64,000 bases of DNA from Semisulcospira habei (GCA_036245525.1 BTPG01000005.1:126059725-126123724), one strand, 5' to 3'. Shown: positions 42,908 to 57,630, numbered from the stretch's first letter. The notes: generated by a model from the letters alone, not told the origin. Translations and numbers: made by a program.

Positions 42908-43020
42908 TTTAGTTGAGCGAGCTGGAATCAACACAGTACCAGCGGCAAAATGCCCTCGGGCTGCGAACAGTACCCGATGACATTTTGCAAACGGTGTTGA
43001 CCCCAGCTCGCTCAACTAAT
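42908..43020. repeat. Imperfect foldback element, about 110 bp
   Basis: TAGTTGAGCGAGCTGGAATC at the left pairs with CCCAGCTCGCTCAACTA at the right, and GCAAAATG with CATTTTGC further in. It has no obvious TTAA flank, and the class is unknown. Confidence 0.7.
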
Positions 43021-44029
43021 CATGTCACGAGTCGTATTTATTCCCATTTAACCTCTTCACCGCCAGTCGACGTAGATGGTGTTTTTTTTTTAATCTTTGC
43101 CGGTAACCAGGGTATGTAGACAGGACTACGGTGTGGAAGGCGAGACTACGTCTCCAAAGACCCACTAGGCTGCAATTTATGCTGTATCTGACAAAATATA
43201 AGACGATGTTGTTCATTTCAAACATCTGCTAGCTGCAAATAGATTGGCACACCTGCAGCTCTTTGCAGAATTTCGAAAGCTGGCGGGAAATTGTCAAAAT
43301 TTTAAGAAATCGGTGACCTCTTGGTGTGCAAAATTTGATCGATAACGTGTCCGATTCGTTGGGACAGATTCTGCTGCAAAACAGCGTCCACACTACACTA
43401 ATGCACTTGTCAACATTATTACGGGTTGTACAAGTGGTATTATGTGTTTAAATTAGGGAATTTTAGTCTCTCTCGAGCTGAAAAGGGTGCCTGATGTTGG
43501 GACTACGATGCACAGGAATGGTCGCCGTTGCGCCGAGATTGGCCTACGGTGTGAAGAATGTGGGACTACACTGTGCATAAATAGCTGCTCCCCCCCCCCC
43601 CCCTATCCCCCCCCCCCCCCGCGCCCCCAGCCTACGTTGAATTGTTACACTTATTCATTATGTAGCTGTCTGGTTTTAATATACAGTAAAATACTGTCAA
43701 TAAACTAGTTGAAATTCTATTAAGAGGTCAAAAAAAGATACATGCCGGAAAAATAAGTATGATAGAGGCAAAGGAAAAGTGTCTGTTATGACAGAATGCC
43801 TTCTGCTTTGCTAAAATACCCCGGCTGGAATGTTGACTATTTTATATGAGGCTGATCAACACGAACATTTGTGAGAACAACGAACACAACACACGTTACA
43901 TCCAAGTCATGTCGGCTGCATGCAGTGGCTTATGTTACTTATGGATGCTCATTGACTAACAGCCCTACAGTAACTAACTCTTGTTTAGGTCCCCCTTAAA
44001 CTATATGACTGTTTTTCAAATTTACACAA

Positions 44030-44472
44030 AATTTGAGATGGCAGAAAGTCAGTCTAAAAACCACTTTGTTCAAAATTTGTTGGAAACATTTTTATATGAA
44101 TTCGCATACCTATTAAAATATACCTGTTTCTTGATCTCTTTTGCCTTGGCCTTTCCGATGGGTCATCCAAGTTAGTATTCATAGGAAGATCTTACCATCA
44201 GGTGTCTTTGTACTAAGTTTGGTCTTTGGGTTGTGAATAGTATTTGAGGAAAAAAAGGTCGTTTCCGAAAATATTGCTAGTTTTGACGTATTTCCTGATC
44301 CCCTGTGACCCTGACCTTTGAGAGGTCACTCAAACTGGTACGTTTAGAAAGGTCTGGCCTGGGCCAAGTTTGAAGTCTGTGTCTTGAATGGAAAATACCA
44401 TCGTTAAAGTTTTTAAAAGACAGACGACCACTGGCCCATTTCATAGACTTATTTTGCTATCGCACATGAGCC
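44030..44472. mobile_element. Dispersed tandem-unit element (copy 3, partial)
   Basis: TGGCCTTTCCGATGGGTCAT, CATCAGGTGTCTTTGTAC and CGCACATGAGCC match the elements at 8793-9479 and 36890-37870, with fewer units. Confidence 0.65.
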
Positions 44473-45983
<1,511 letters not shown>

Positions 45984-46929
45984 CACATACGGCCTTTCAC
46001 GTCAAATGTACGTTTAGCAACAAGGTTAGCGTAACTAGACATGACGTAATTTTTTTCTTGTTACTTCAGTTGTCAGAGGTTTAGCCTGCCCGCCTTTGAC
46101 ATCATGGACATGCTATTTAATTCACCCCACCGCGTACCATCCTAAAAAGTCCCTTCTATAAATAGAAGAGACTTTTAAAAAGAACAGCTGGTCACATCTT
46201 TATGTTTTTACAGACTTTGTTGTTTTGCAAATATAATTTATTTTACATAATAAACATTATTCGCCTAAATATCATATTTGCTTTACTTCAAATCTTAATT
46301 TGCGTTTTGGCATTTGGAAATATCATACCTTCTAGTTGCACTGCAAGTACTTCAAACAAGATATGTTCATGTTTCGGTCGTGTGCACAGTGTAGTCCCAA
46401 ATCCTTCACACCGTAGGCCATTTCTGAACAACTGAGATCGGATTTTGCACAGTGTAGTCCCAAAAGCAAATAACCTATTTCAGTTCGAAGGACACTAAAA
46501 TTCCCTAACATAACCACGTATTGTCATTTGTACAACCCACAAGAATGTCGACACGTGTATTTAGTGTAGTGTAGACGCAGCTAAGCAGCAGAATCTGGCC
46601 TGACGAATCCGACACGTGGTGGATCAAATTTTGCACACTTAAATCTCACCGATTTCATCAAATTATGACAGTTTGCGGCCACATTTTTACCTCTGCAACT
46701 AGCTACAGATACGCCAATCTATTTGCAGCTAGAGGATGCTAAACATGAACAATATTACATTTTGTCTGATCCAAGCATAAATTGCAGCCTTGTGGGTCGT
46801 ACGGGACGTAGTCCTTATCTCTGCTACGTGCACGGGCGTAGTCCCTCTACATACCCTGGTAAATGAAATCAACGTTAAAAATCCCCATATGCTGCCGTCA
46901 AAGGAGCATGCATACGACTGATGTCAGCA

Positions 46930-46998
46930 AAAGGTATAGATCCTCATGGGCCCCCACAACTGCGGGGGCTCATGGGGATCTATATCTCTTGCAGTTGG
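46930..46998. repeat. Hairpin of the GCTCATGAG family
   Basis: AAAAGGTATAGATCCTCATG pairs with CATGGGGATCTATATCTCTT around GGGCCCCCACAACTGCGGGGG. It is related to 37871-38260 and 54246-54290. Confidence 0.75.
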
Positions 46999-47080
46999 GT
47001 GGTGTTCCATTTTTCTGGGCAGTGGGCAAGGGGTTTGACTCAGAGTCATTCTACCCCACACACACCACAGCAAGATTTGG

Positions 47081-47174
47081 ATCGACCATGATAGTTCAAG
47101 GGTGATGCCAGAATAGCTTGGCGCCTATGGGCGCCAAGCTATTCTGCCATCACCCTTGAACTATCATGGTCGAT
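47081..47174. repeat. Stem-loop repeat with 45-bp arms
   Basis: ATCGACCATGATAGTTCAAG at the left pairs through GGCGCC with the right arm ending CTATCATGGTCGAT; one mismatch was noticed. It is the same family as 9241-9310 with arms extended outward. Confidence 0.85.
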
Positions 47175-47509
47175 TTGCGTCCTGCACTGCAATGCAGTCT
47201 TCAGAGGACAACGGCAACATTTGGGGATTTCGGTGATGGGGTAGAATGAGTTAAGTGAGAAGAGGCAGTGTGCCTACGTCGAACCGAACTCCTTTTCGCT
47301 GCTGGGACCGACAGGGATTTGACAGACCCGTGTACTTTCTGCCTGCAAGATGCAAAACTGGGCCATTCTCACTAGATTGGGCTAACGAGAATCTACAGTA
47401 CATACCCTTTTTGCTGCTAAAGATCGGTGGTCATGCTGAAACACTTATTAGCTACATGTATCTAGGCCTGTGTTCTCGTGGACACCGGCATCTCCTACAG
47501 CTTCATTAA
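47175..47509. other. Unannotated stretch between stem-loops
   Basis: No gene recognised; the 84-codon frame 47255-47509 has no domain. Confidence 0.3.
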
Positions 47510-47800
47510 CCCTTTTCATCTTGATACACCCATTGCTTGAAATAAATTTGACTATCATAGTTCAAGGGTGGTGCCAGAATAGCTTGGCGCCTGAGCGGCG
47601 ACAAGCGGCCGCTATTCAAGTCTCGCACCACCCTTGTACTGACCAAAATAGCAGATCCTGATTGAAGTCCGGCTTACTGTCCCCATGACATTTTAATTAT
47701 GTGTGGGGGACTATGGTGGACCCATCTTTAAATCTGTTATAATAGAGCCTACATAGGACAACAAGCAAAATGTACACATTCAGCCCCAGGATGTACTGGG
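47510..47800. mobile_element. TTAA-flanked element containing a damaged stem-loop
   Basis: TTAA at 47506-47509 and 47801-47804 flank CCCTTTTCATC and GATGTACTGGG ends. Inside, the AGTTCAAGGGTGGTGCCAG stem-loop is present but its right arm is scrambled (GCACCACCCTTGTACT). Confidence 0.55.
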
Positions 47801-47804
47801 TTAA

Positions 47805-48362
47805 GCCATCAGGCTATTCACACCGGTTATTTCTCACGATTCGCTACCGCTGAATCAGCGGTATCAAATCGAGAGAGAAAACCAGTGTGCAGGCTGTTCA
47901 CACTGGTTTTCTCACTGCACAATACAACATAGGGTGAACAACCCTTATGTTACTCCGCCGTAACAGTCCAAATGAAAATCTGACCAGCAAAAGGCACAAC
48001 ATCTTGCAAACCTCCCTCAGTTGGCTAGGGCATGTGAGGGTCTATTACCTCTGCAAACGAATGTCAGTTGTTGAAACAGGCTCATGTCAGTTGACTGTAC
48101 CACATAGAAAAGGGCGGAAACCTTTACTTCCTAAGATCGTCCTTTGTTCCGTCAACACGTTCAGTCTACGCGTTAAAATGTCAACTTTTTTTCAGGGGTA
48201 GGGGTTGGGGGTGAGAGAGGGCGGATGAGAATTAATATGGCACCATTGTCAGTACGAACTGAATTTGGTGGTCGTCGTTGTTGTTGTCGTCGTCGTCGTT
48301 GTTGTTGAGTTTGGGTTTTTTGTTTTGTTGGTTTTAGTCTTTAATTATTGCCCCTGAACTAT
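47805..48362. other. Unannotated stretch with small hairpins
   Basis: Hairpins at about 47860 (CTACCGCTGAATCAGCGGTA) and 47875-47915 (GAGAAAACCAGTGTGC against CACTGGTTTTCTC); no gene recognised. Confidence 0.4.
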
Positions 48363-49022
48363 TTTAATAATAATAATAATTACGGTATTTATAATGCGCT
48401 TATCTTATAATAATTATAACTCTAAGCGCGCACTCACAACTCGCGCACGCATGCGCACGCTTTAGACAACGACTCACGGAAATACATACATAGTGAAATA
48501 CATTACGACAGTCAGCTTGGGCGGGGGTGGGGAGTGTGGTGATATAGTGCTAGAACTGTTGAAAGAGGTGAGTTTTGAGGGCGGACTGAAAGGAGGAGAG
48601 AAAGTGTTTCTGACGGAGAGAGAGTGGGAGAGTGTTCCAGGTGGATGGACCGTATACTGAGAAGGAGCGGGGGCCGAAAGTGCTGAGTTTGGTGCGGGGG
48701 ATGTGGAGGCGGAGAGGGTCGGAGGCGGAGCGGAGGAGCGGGAAGGAGTGTAGGGGTGAAGTAAGTTGGAGAGATAGGCAGGAGCGCAGTTGTTCAGGGA
48801 TTTGTAGCAGAGAGACAGAATCTTGTATTGGATGCGTTGTGGGATGGGAAGCCAGTGAAGGAGTTTGAGCAGGGGAGTGATGTGGTCGGATTTTTTCTTT
48901 TTGAGGACGAGGCGTGCAGCGTTGTTCTGGACGCGCTGGAGAGTGAAAGTGGTGGAGTGAGGGAGGCCGGAAAGGAGAGAGTTGCAGTAGTCGATGCGAG
49001 ATAGGATGAGAGAGACAGCAAG
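48363..49022 (-). mobile_element. CR1/L2-type LINE 3' fragment
   Basis: The minus-strand frame of 191 codons reads SRIDYCNSLLSGLP, LQRVQNNAARLVLKKKK, HITPLLKLLHWLPIPQRIQY and SLNNCAPAYLSNLL, the standard C-terminus after the reverse transcriptase in CR1/L2-type LINEs. The frame decays into a serine-proline-rich tail, and the element ends at a (TTA)n-like tail near 48363. It is 5'-truncated; no RT core remains. Confidence 0.85.
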
Positions 49023-49023
49023 T

Positions 49024-49066
49024 TTAACCCGCGTATCCGGAGGCGGCACGTCTCGAATGAGTTAAT
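49024..49066. mobile_element. Half-length TTAA MITE, ACTCATTCG family
   Basis: TTAA at both ends surrounds CCCGCGTATCCGGAGGCGG and ACGTCTCGAATGAGT, that is, one arm of the foldbacks at 51375 and 61985. It abuts the truncated LINE. Confidence 0.6.
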
Positions 49067-49731
49067 GTCATATTTTGTTGGTGAGTGATTCTCATTGCCG
49101 GTGACTGATTAGGAGTGCACTCGTGCTGATCTAGCGTGAGTCACGGACTTTGATCCAGTCTCAATTCTTTTGTCAGAACTATATGAATGATGAATATGTA
49201 AGTTTGTCAGTCTCTCAAGTTGTTATTGCTTCGTTTCCAAACACTAACGTGATGGCGTCACAGCGTAACGGTTAAATATGCTGCGTCTACTTACTCACAT
49301 GGGTTGTGAAAAGAAGGGTATAAAAGTCTTAGACAACATTGAAACCCCGTTGTACCTTGCGAATTTTAGCAATCCAAGCCCGCAGTGGCGCACGGCCGAA
49401 AGGTCCAAAATCACAGACCAGCCTCACGTCTAAACGATACATTTTTTATCGCGCTCGGCTTTATCATCAAGATGTGTGTCACGAGCCGCTAACATTGACG
49501 ATTAGAATGTAAATGGTCAGTGATGCCTGGAGGCGATGCAGCAAAACTAATTAGCGCGTATTGTTTGTGTTGAGAGACGCCCGTGTTGAATTTCACGAAT
49601 GCGTCACGTGGCTTAGTTTTTACGTCTTGTCTCTCTCTGCATCCCGTCTTATTTACATCTTTCACTTTCCAGAAATGGACCTGGCATGGGTGAAGCTTTT
49701 CTTTTCCATACTTGATTTTAACTTGTTTAAT
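49067..49731. other. Unannotated stretch
   Basis: No gene recognised. A short dispersed motif (AGGTCCAAAATCACAGACCAG) near 49400 also occurs near 13305 and 61920. Confidence 0.35.
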
Positions 49732-49735
49732 TTAA

Positions 49736-49819
49736 CCTTTTGGCTGTCGGTAGCTCTTTTGGTCGCGGTGATTCCTGCAGGAATCACCGCGACCAAAAGA
49801 GCTACCGACAACCAAAGGG
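49736..49819. mobile_element. TTAA foldback MITE, near-perfect palindrome
   Basis: Flanked by TTAA at 49732-49735 and 49820-49823. The arms (GCTGTCGGTAGCTCTTTTGG, then TCGCGGTGATTCCTGCAGG) pair almost perfectly, better than with the other members of the CCCTTTG family. Confidence 0.88.
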
Positions 49820-49823
49820 TTAA

Positions 49824-50670
<847 letters not shown>

Positions 50671-50904
50671 AGTGGAGTGAATGCCTGATCATGAAGAGTT
50701 GTTTACGGGCTGACGTTTCGGCTGGTAGGCTGGTTAATGAGTTGGTTGGTTGGTCGTTTGGTTGGTTGGTTGGTTGGCTGGTCCGTGAGTTCGCTTGTTT
50801 GTTTGTTTTTTTAAAACACATTAACTCATGGTACCCGAGGTACAAAATACCCACATTTTGGAGTTATTCTCTGAGGACTGCATTACTGACAATTCTGGAG
50901 ACAT

Positions 50905-50992
50905 CATAGTTCAAGGGTGGTGGCAGAATAGTTTGGCGCCTATACTGAGGCGCCAAGCTATTCTGCCAACACCCTCGATCATGGTCGAGCCA
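50905..50992. repeat. Stem-loop repeat (variant)
   Basis: ATCATAGTTCAAGGGTGGTG and GCAGAATAGTTTGGCGCC pair with GGCGCCAAGCTATTCTGC and AACACCCTCGATCATGG. It is the same family as 9241-9310. Confidence 0.75.
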
Positions 50993-51103
50993 TATCTTGC
51001 TGTGGTGTGTCGCGGGCAGAATGAGTTAAGCCCTATGGTCGAATTCCGCAGATTTCGGAGTTTGTCTTCTGGTGATGATGTTACATTTCAGGAGACAAAT
51101 CAG

Positions 51104-51201
51104 TCAACCATGATAGTTCAAGGGTGGACTGGTGACAGAATATCTTGTCGCCGGGAGGCGCTAGGCTATTCTGTCACCACCCTTGAACTATCATGGTCGA
51201 T
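51104..51201. repeat. Stem-loop repeat (variant)
   Basis: TCAACCATGATAGTTCAAGG with GGTGACAGAATA pairs with TATTCTGTCACC and CCTTGAACTATCATGGTCGA. The GTGACAG/CTGTCAC pair replaces GTGCCAG/CTGGCAC of other copies, a paired change. Confidence 0.8.
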
Positions 51202-51374
51202 CCGTCTCACAGGTTGTAGTGCATTAGGCCTGAACGGGCCCCGGTTAAACTTTCATCGACATTCCGGCTCAGTCGAAAAACGAAACACGTGTCATAGCGG
51301 CGTTCACTGCGTCAGAAGATCTTATCATGTGTGCAATTGTGAAATAATGCAAATCACGTTTAGCAGCAGCTTAA

Positions 51375-51446
51375 CTCATTCGAGACGAACGGCACCTGGA
51401 TACGCGGTTTAAGCCGCGTATCCGGATGCCGTTCGTCTCGATTGTG
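51375..51446. mobile_element. TTAA foldback MITE, ACTCATTCG family
   Basis: TTAA at 51371-51374 and 51447-51450 flank a 72-base palindrome with arms around GAGACGAACGGCACCTGGAT and a TTAAGCCGCG-type centre. Relatives lie at 61985-62056 and 52959-53031. Confidence 0.85.
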
Positions 51447-51623
51447 TTAATCGCTTGCGTACATGACGGTCCGATTCTGTACCCATACTCAGATGAACCA
51501 CTGGTATGTTGCACTCAATAGCGTCACTCGCGGAAAATCCTGCTAGCATCTCTGCATGAGTTTGCAAGCGAAAAACTGCATTGTCACCGGGCCCTCGTCA
51601 AGATTCTGACTAGTCATCACTGA

Positions 51624-51732
<109 letters not shown>

Positions 51733-52239
51733 TCAACAAACCAAAAGAAAAACACCTCTACCTCCCTTGTCCCATTGCCTCCCCATTTTTTAATTTTTTT
51801 TATTTACCAAATGATATATGTTTGACCATATCATATAGAAAGATGTTTTATACCTGTAATGATGATCAACAATTGCCATTTACGGACGTTCATGGTTGAT
51901 GCCTATCGATAACGCTTCACTCGAGGCGTGATAGCTGCAAAGAAAATTCAGTGACTAATGCGCAGAGAATCCAGTTTGTGGTTAAATAAATAAATAAATA
52001 AATAAATAATAAATAAATAACCGGACTGTCAATATAGCTTTCCTGGGTTGTTGACTTTGTTTACCAGCGATAATTCACGCTTTCTACTGGAAATGGCCCG
52101 CGATCATTAGTAGTCCATATAATACCGACGACCGTTGACATTACACGTCGAGAACTTAATCTCGAAATCAGTACGATCGCCTCATCTAAGAGCACAGCGT
52201 CCATGTCTTGGCCGAAGATCGTTGAGGTCAAACCTGACA
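51733..52239. other. Unannotated stretch
   Basis: AT-rich, including the (AAAT)n tract; no gene recognised. Confidence 0.35.
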
Positions 52240-52309
52240 GCTCATGGGTAGTGCCTGTCCAGCTTGGTGCCTGTCCAAGCGCCAAGCGGGCCAGGCACGA
52301 CCCATGAGC
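52240..52309. repeat. Diverged stem-loop repeat
   Basis: GCTCATGGGTAGTGCCTG, CCAGCTTGG and the mirrored CCAAGCGGGCC, CAGGCACGACCCATGAGC form an imperfect stem. It resembles the 9241 family with new outer arms. Confidence 0.7.
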
Positions 52310-52755
52310 CCGTCTGTCTCGGCCCTCACTTGACGTTGAAGTCGTGGGACGGTGTAGTCAAATCTTGGACACGTGTAACTAGTGCAAGGCGGGGCTGTCA
52401 CATCTTCGCTATAAACTTAATACCGTTCCGCGTGACTGAGCACGGTTAGGATCACGGGACAGCTTGGGGGCAGTGGTCAGACGGCGAACGCCCTCCATCT
52501 TCAAGGGGCGGCATAGGTTCTCTTGGGTACCGGCCTTCGTTGAACACGCTCGTCTTTAAAGATTTCATTGGAGAACGCAGCCTTCATGATACGCACTCGT
52601 TCAGGCGCCTACGCGGCTTCAGTGTAACGTGGAATCAAATCTACATATCTTTGTTTAGAATGTGATCCCATATGTATGTGCACCTCGAATGTAGGAGGTA
52701 ATGGGAGTCTCACTCTTCGACTGATTTTTGGATAGACGTCCGACTGAGATCCAGT

Positions 52756-53200
52756 CCTGTCATAATTTGGCGAAAACCAGTCTGTCCATTGAGTTTGAAA
52801 AAAGCGAGATTTTCACTGTATAACAGTGAAAGTCTAGCTTTACTCAAACATGGATATCATTGCGTTTGCAAAACCACGGCAGATTCAGTCCTGTCGTTAG
52901 TTCTGATCACCTGTCCCATTGACAAGCAAATTTAGATTTTCCATAAAATCTTCTTGATCTCATTGGAGACGCGCCGTATACCGATACGTAGCGATTCGCC
53001 CCGTATCAGTATACGGCACGTCTCCAATGAGTTATTCATTTGGATGGATAGAGTTATGTGACGTAGAAAGTATTCTGTCGTGATTTGGCTAGTCAGAAAG
53101 TCCATATGTGAGAAAAGCGAGATTTTCATTGTAATATAATGAAAATCTTGCTTTCGCAAATGTGGACATACTTTTTATTTGCCAATTCACGACGACAGTC
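52756..53200. repeat. Two related imperfect foldbacks with a third inserted between
   Basis: 52756-52905 and 53069-53200 each contain GCGAGATTTTCA, a short loop and TGAAAATCTTGC-type complement, bounded by CCTGTCATAATTTGGC and its mirrored counterpart. A separate palindrome of the ACTCATTCG type lies between them at 52959-53031 (CTCATTGGAGACGCGCCGTA and its complement). Confidence 0.65.
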
Positions 53201-53269
53201 CCTCGCTGGCAGACTAAGCCGGTATCTTCTTACGCTTCCAGAATCAACTGCTGGAAATGGATAGACCTT

Positions 53270-53340
53270 GACAGCTTAGTGGGAGTGCCTTATTATCATG
53301 ACTCATGAATAGACAAATTAGGCACAACTCCTTAGCTGTC
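53270..53340. repeat. Foldback of 71 bp
   Basis: ACAGCTTAGTGGGAGTGCCT pairs with AGGCACAACTCCTTAGCTGT around an AT-rich loop. Class unknown. Confidence 0.75.
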
Positions 53341-53543
53341 ACTCCGATCTGTCTCCTGACTATACGTTTGGTAGCCGTTTATAGTGGGGTTTTTATTTTA
53401 ATTTTTTTAAACGATTCTAAAATCCTAATCTATTATATTTGAACGTGAAAGGACCCAGACACCGGGCAATAGGTGCTCGGGCCAAATAGTTAGCCCTACT
53501 TGCACGGGCTACAGTTTAGTGACATCGGCCAGAGGATCCTTAA

Positions 53544-53938
53544 AGGTCCTGGTTCAGCAATTAGTCAGTTGAGGACAGCGAAAAAAAATTTCGAAGTCCC
53601 TACCTGACTTGAAGTGCAACCCTGACAGGGCCTCATCAGATGGGATCCCCGAACATTCACGTTACTATAGCTGCTGTAGAGTGTCAGACGTCCTTGACGG
53701 CTGTCACAGTTCATGCAAACAGGTATACGCCACTCAGCTGCCAAAGGTCACTTCCAGTTGCATCTGTCCGTACACGGTAACACCCACAATTCTCGTGCAA
53801 CAACAACGAAAGATGACTATCCAACTTTCACTTCTGGGCCGGTACTGGGAAGCACTGAGCGACGTCCACAGCGTCCAAAAATGGCCCAGGGAATGGTGAC
53901 GGTACGTCGAACATGCTATATCGTGGTCTTCTCATTTC
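53544..53938. repeat. Left terminal inverted repeat of the 7.7-kb element
   Basis: It matches the complement of 60820-61225 with scattered differences and small indels. The frame through it (MSDVLDGCHSS-like) appears in both arms only because the arms are homologous. Confidence 0.75.
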
Positions 53939-54245
53939 TTATGTCCTCGCATTTATCCAAAACAAGGTTTCCTCGAAAGCGTTTGCAAACAACAAGTCTT
54001 TATGGTAGTCGCCATTTTTACGAAGGGAAGCTACTAGATAATGTGTGTGTAAGGGACAGCACTCCCGTGCTAAGCAACGCGCAAACGCCCACCTCAAAAC
54101 GATTTTATTTTTCACAAAAGCCTGGGAGATAATTTACAGGTCATCATGCAACAATGTGATGTGCATGGGTGACAGTGCGAGAATATGAAATGAATGTAAA
54201 CGGGACATAAATATGCCCCATAAATCCATGGCCAGCAAGCGATAT

Positions 54246-54290
54246 ACATTCCCATGAGCTCCTGCGGATGCAGGGGCTCATGAGAATGTA
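54246..54290. repeat. Hairpin of the GCTCATGAG family
   Basis: TACATTCCCATGAGCTCCTG pairs with CAGGGGCTCATGAGAATGTA. It lies inside the 7.7-kb element. Confidence 0.75.
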
Positions 54291-55562
54291 TGACTTTTGC
54301 ATTTGGAACAGGCTGGCTGAAGGCCTGTTCTGTCTGAACCAAACAGCTGAAATTCAGCTTTTCGGGATTTTGAAAAGCTGAATCAGCTTCTAGGAGTGAA
54401 GACGGTCACCCATTGATGTTATTGTGCCTGTTCGTGTGTGTTACACGGACATAAAATTTGATTCCATTATAAGAATCTAAGCACTAGGTAATATTTTGCT
54501 TTGTCGATTACTTCTCATCTTGTTTTTGTTTTTTTGTATCACAAAAGATAATTACCGTCTGCAAACTTGATGAGTTCAGTGATAATATTTTCTCCCCAGA
54601 CCAACTGCTGTCTATGCACACGCAATGCACCCTGCCCAATGCATACATCATGCAGGTGCCTGACAGCAAACACCGATACACCAACTACAAGCTAAAGGGT
54701 GCACGAGCAAACAAGAGGCAAGTTTCAAAATAATTAGATACAGGGCCGCAGCAGATGGTTCCGGCCTTCGCCATACCAATAATGTATACATTTTTTTGAC
54801 AAGACCATATAATTATGTCTTTTTATGCCCTCGACCCAAATTAATTTAAATGTTACTAATTTTTCCATTTTGGGGGGTTGTGCGAATTCTTCCCCCCCCC
54901 CCCCCCCCCCCTGCCCGATTGACTTTAGGAAGCAGATGAAAGCAAGCTGGCATCATGCAGGCATGCACCCCTTCGGCTGGAGCATTAGGTTTCTTTCACC
55001 TCGTGCTATGGTTATGAGATATGAAATAAATGTTAGGAAACAGATATATATATATTATGTAATTGGTATTCTAACCACAATATATTTCATTCATAGTTTA
55101 TCTATGTTTGCACTGACAGCAAACCATGTGGGATTTATTTCTGATCACTCCATATAGCAATGCTCTCTATCAGAAAACTGAAATGACTCAACCCGCAAAA
55201 ATAAATATCAAGGAAATATATCAGTTCACAACAGCAAGAGGTATATCTCACTTGATCTTCATTTTGTGACAAAAACATTGTTTTCAAATACACTTCAACG
55301 TATGGTTTATTTGTTTATATCTGTACTGAGTGAAACTGTTAAAAATGCCTTTCATTGTGAGGCTTCTCTTATGAGTTTACCAAAATCGTCAAGTACATCA
55401 ATAAGTGTCTCTTGGCTTGACTTCACGAACAAAGATTCTATAGGGCTTGCCCACGTCGTCTGCAGGCATTTTCGTGGCTGCGGAGGCCAATCCGGGACAG
55501 GCAGGTTTACATCAATAAGTGTATACATAAATAAAACACAATGACCATGATTGAAAAGAAGT

Positions 55563-55970
55563 ACCCAACGGAGAAAGAAACACGCTTAGAAAAAACGGTA
55601 CAACACAATTTATTAATATTTCGGGTAAATACCCTTTGTCAAAATAGACAAACAGAGACATTATTTGCTACTTATCTTCAGATGCAGAAGGAATGTGGCA
55701 ACTCATTGTCATAATTCCTAAAAATACAGCTGATTTTTTTTATGAAATGAGTATGTCTATCCTCAACAAGACCAAGTAGTCTATGTACCCTACAGAACCA
55801 CATAGTCCAGATCAAAATGGTGACTGCGAAGCGTGTGTAATGCAGAGACGAACTCAACGAAAAAAGAAAGACGCTTAGAAAAGACAGCTACAACACAATT
55901 TTATTCATATTATCTAGTAATAAATTGTGTTGCAACTGTCATTTCTAAGCGACGTTCTTTCCTCATAGGG
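55563..55970. repeat. Dispersed foldback-type repeats (GAAACACGCTTAG)
   Basis: 55563-55720 matches 2494-2660. 55850-55970 is a hairpin in its own right, pairing AAAGACGCTTAGAAAAGACAG with its mirrored TGTCATTTCTAAGCG. Both share the CGCTTAG end motif. Confidence 0.6.
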
Positions 55971-56224
55971 TTCTTCTCTACAGAACAACATACATGTGCA
56001 CTTTTACTTCCTGCACCATATATAACTGTAATAATACATGAGGCAAAAACACAAACAGAACAGAGACAACCATTTTAATTATAAAGAAACAATTTCAGTG
56101 ATGTCATTGAATTATATGCATGGTATATTTTGCTTATGATGCTGTCATTCAAACTTGGTCATTGTGTTTTGGTAAGTGAGGGAGAGGGGGGGGGGCGGAG
56201 CTGGAGGGGGCGGGTACACATGCA

Positions 56225-56342
<118 letters not shown>

Positions 56343-56445
56343 GCAACAATTTCCTAATGTAATGTTACATATGGCAATATAGTTCTAACATCATATGCTA
56401 AATTTTGCTATCCACCAAAATGCTAATATTGCCATGATTCCACAG

Positions 56446-56635
56446 CAGACAGACAGCCTTCATGGACAGGTCCAACCAGTGAAGAGACAACAGACTGGCC
56501 AGTGTCAAACATGTCACCAAACTGCAGGGGCGTTAGCAGCAATGTCACACAGAAACTTTGGAACAGCAAACAGCCTGATGCAGTGCAGTGTGCCCCAACT
56601 TGCTCTCAGCAGGCAGCTGCAAGACAAGAACAAAG
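56446..56635 (+). other. Exon-like segment inside the 7.7-kb element
   Basis: It lies between an ATTCCACAG acceptor and a GTCAGT donor and is open throughout, encoding QTDSLHGQVQPVKRQQTGQC, QTCHQTAGALAAM and beyond. It contains a C-x-x-C-H cluster and, just past the donor, YCKHC. No family was recognised; chance openness over 190 bases cannot be excluded. Confidence 0.25.
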
Positions 56636-57502
56636 GTCAGTTAGTACATGTGAAGATGTACTGCAAACACTGTTCTAGAGGAGTTTACTTGGCTACCGGG
56701 TATCAGCCAGTATAATCTACTCAACATGAAACCAACCGTAATGAATCACAGCCAGTGTAATCAATAAACTCCATACAAGACAGATTTGCAAAATAACTTT
56801 TACAAACAATTTCTTTGTCTCGGTGATGGTCAAACGATTTATACAGTTTTGTTCTAATAATAAAAGACATTGTAGCTTTGCAATGCTGCTTGGTAACATG
56901 ATATTATATGAATATGTTTTCAGGCCAACATAACCAACTTTTCCCTGGGGGAGACTAAAGATGCACTCAACCGATGAGCAGCCCCTGGTGACCATATCGA
57001 ATGTGGGAGTAGAGGCGACACCTTATCAGCACGTGACCAGTGAAGACAATCCGGCCTACTGTTTGTGTGGGAATCATCTAATAATAATGGACAACAAGAA
57101 CTACTGAATTTGATCCAGCTGATCGAGTTAACAGAAGAACCAACTTTTCTAGATATTTGTAAGAAGCAGACCGAAGTCAAATTTTGCAGCGTCAAAAATT
57201 ATAGCATCACATTTGCAAATAAAATTCCCACATTATAATAGCAATCAAACATCACCAACACTCTACATACAGATTTTTTTCACTTGTGGCATGAGAGCCA
57301 TATGGGGCTTGGCAACAGCAAACACTGTTGCTCTTGTCAGGTGGCCATAATCAGATGACCGCCGTGAGATGGCCTTAGTCGCCTGCTCGGCGTTAAACCC
57401 AAATAACCAAACCATAATCAGATGGCAGTTTCTAAGCCCCAATCTAAACTACCTGAGGGCACTATCTGGTTGTGTATGTGTGTGAAACCAACCTCCAAGT
57501 CT

Positions 57503-57630
57503 TTACTTCTGCTGAAAAACCACATCCACTCGTCGCTCAATCTTGTCATCTGTACTGTGTAGGTAATGTAACAAACTGGAGAGCTTCTCATCAGTGAGGC
57601 ATTGGGGATACAAGGCCACGGAGCACATTC
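57503..57630 (-). other. Exon-like segment, minus strand
   Basis: After a pyrimidine-rich acceptor (TTTTTTTTCATCAAG) the segment encodes MCSVALYPQCLTDEKLSSLL, HYLHSTDDKIERRVDVVFQQ and K before a stop, a plausible protein C-terminus. A second frame is also open and ends at a GTTGGT donor, so the reading frame is uncertain. No family recognised. Confidence 0.3.

Noticed and set aside
48632..48868. 78-codon plus frame opposite the LINE fragment
   Set aside because: It is a shadow of the CR1/L2-type coding sequence on the minus strand.
53609..53899. Protein shared between 53609-53899 (plus) and 60855-61085 (minus)
   Set aside because: The similarity is due to the terminal inverted repeats of one transposon; frames do not extend as a coherent domain.
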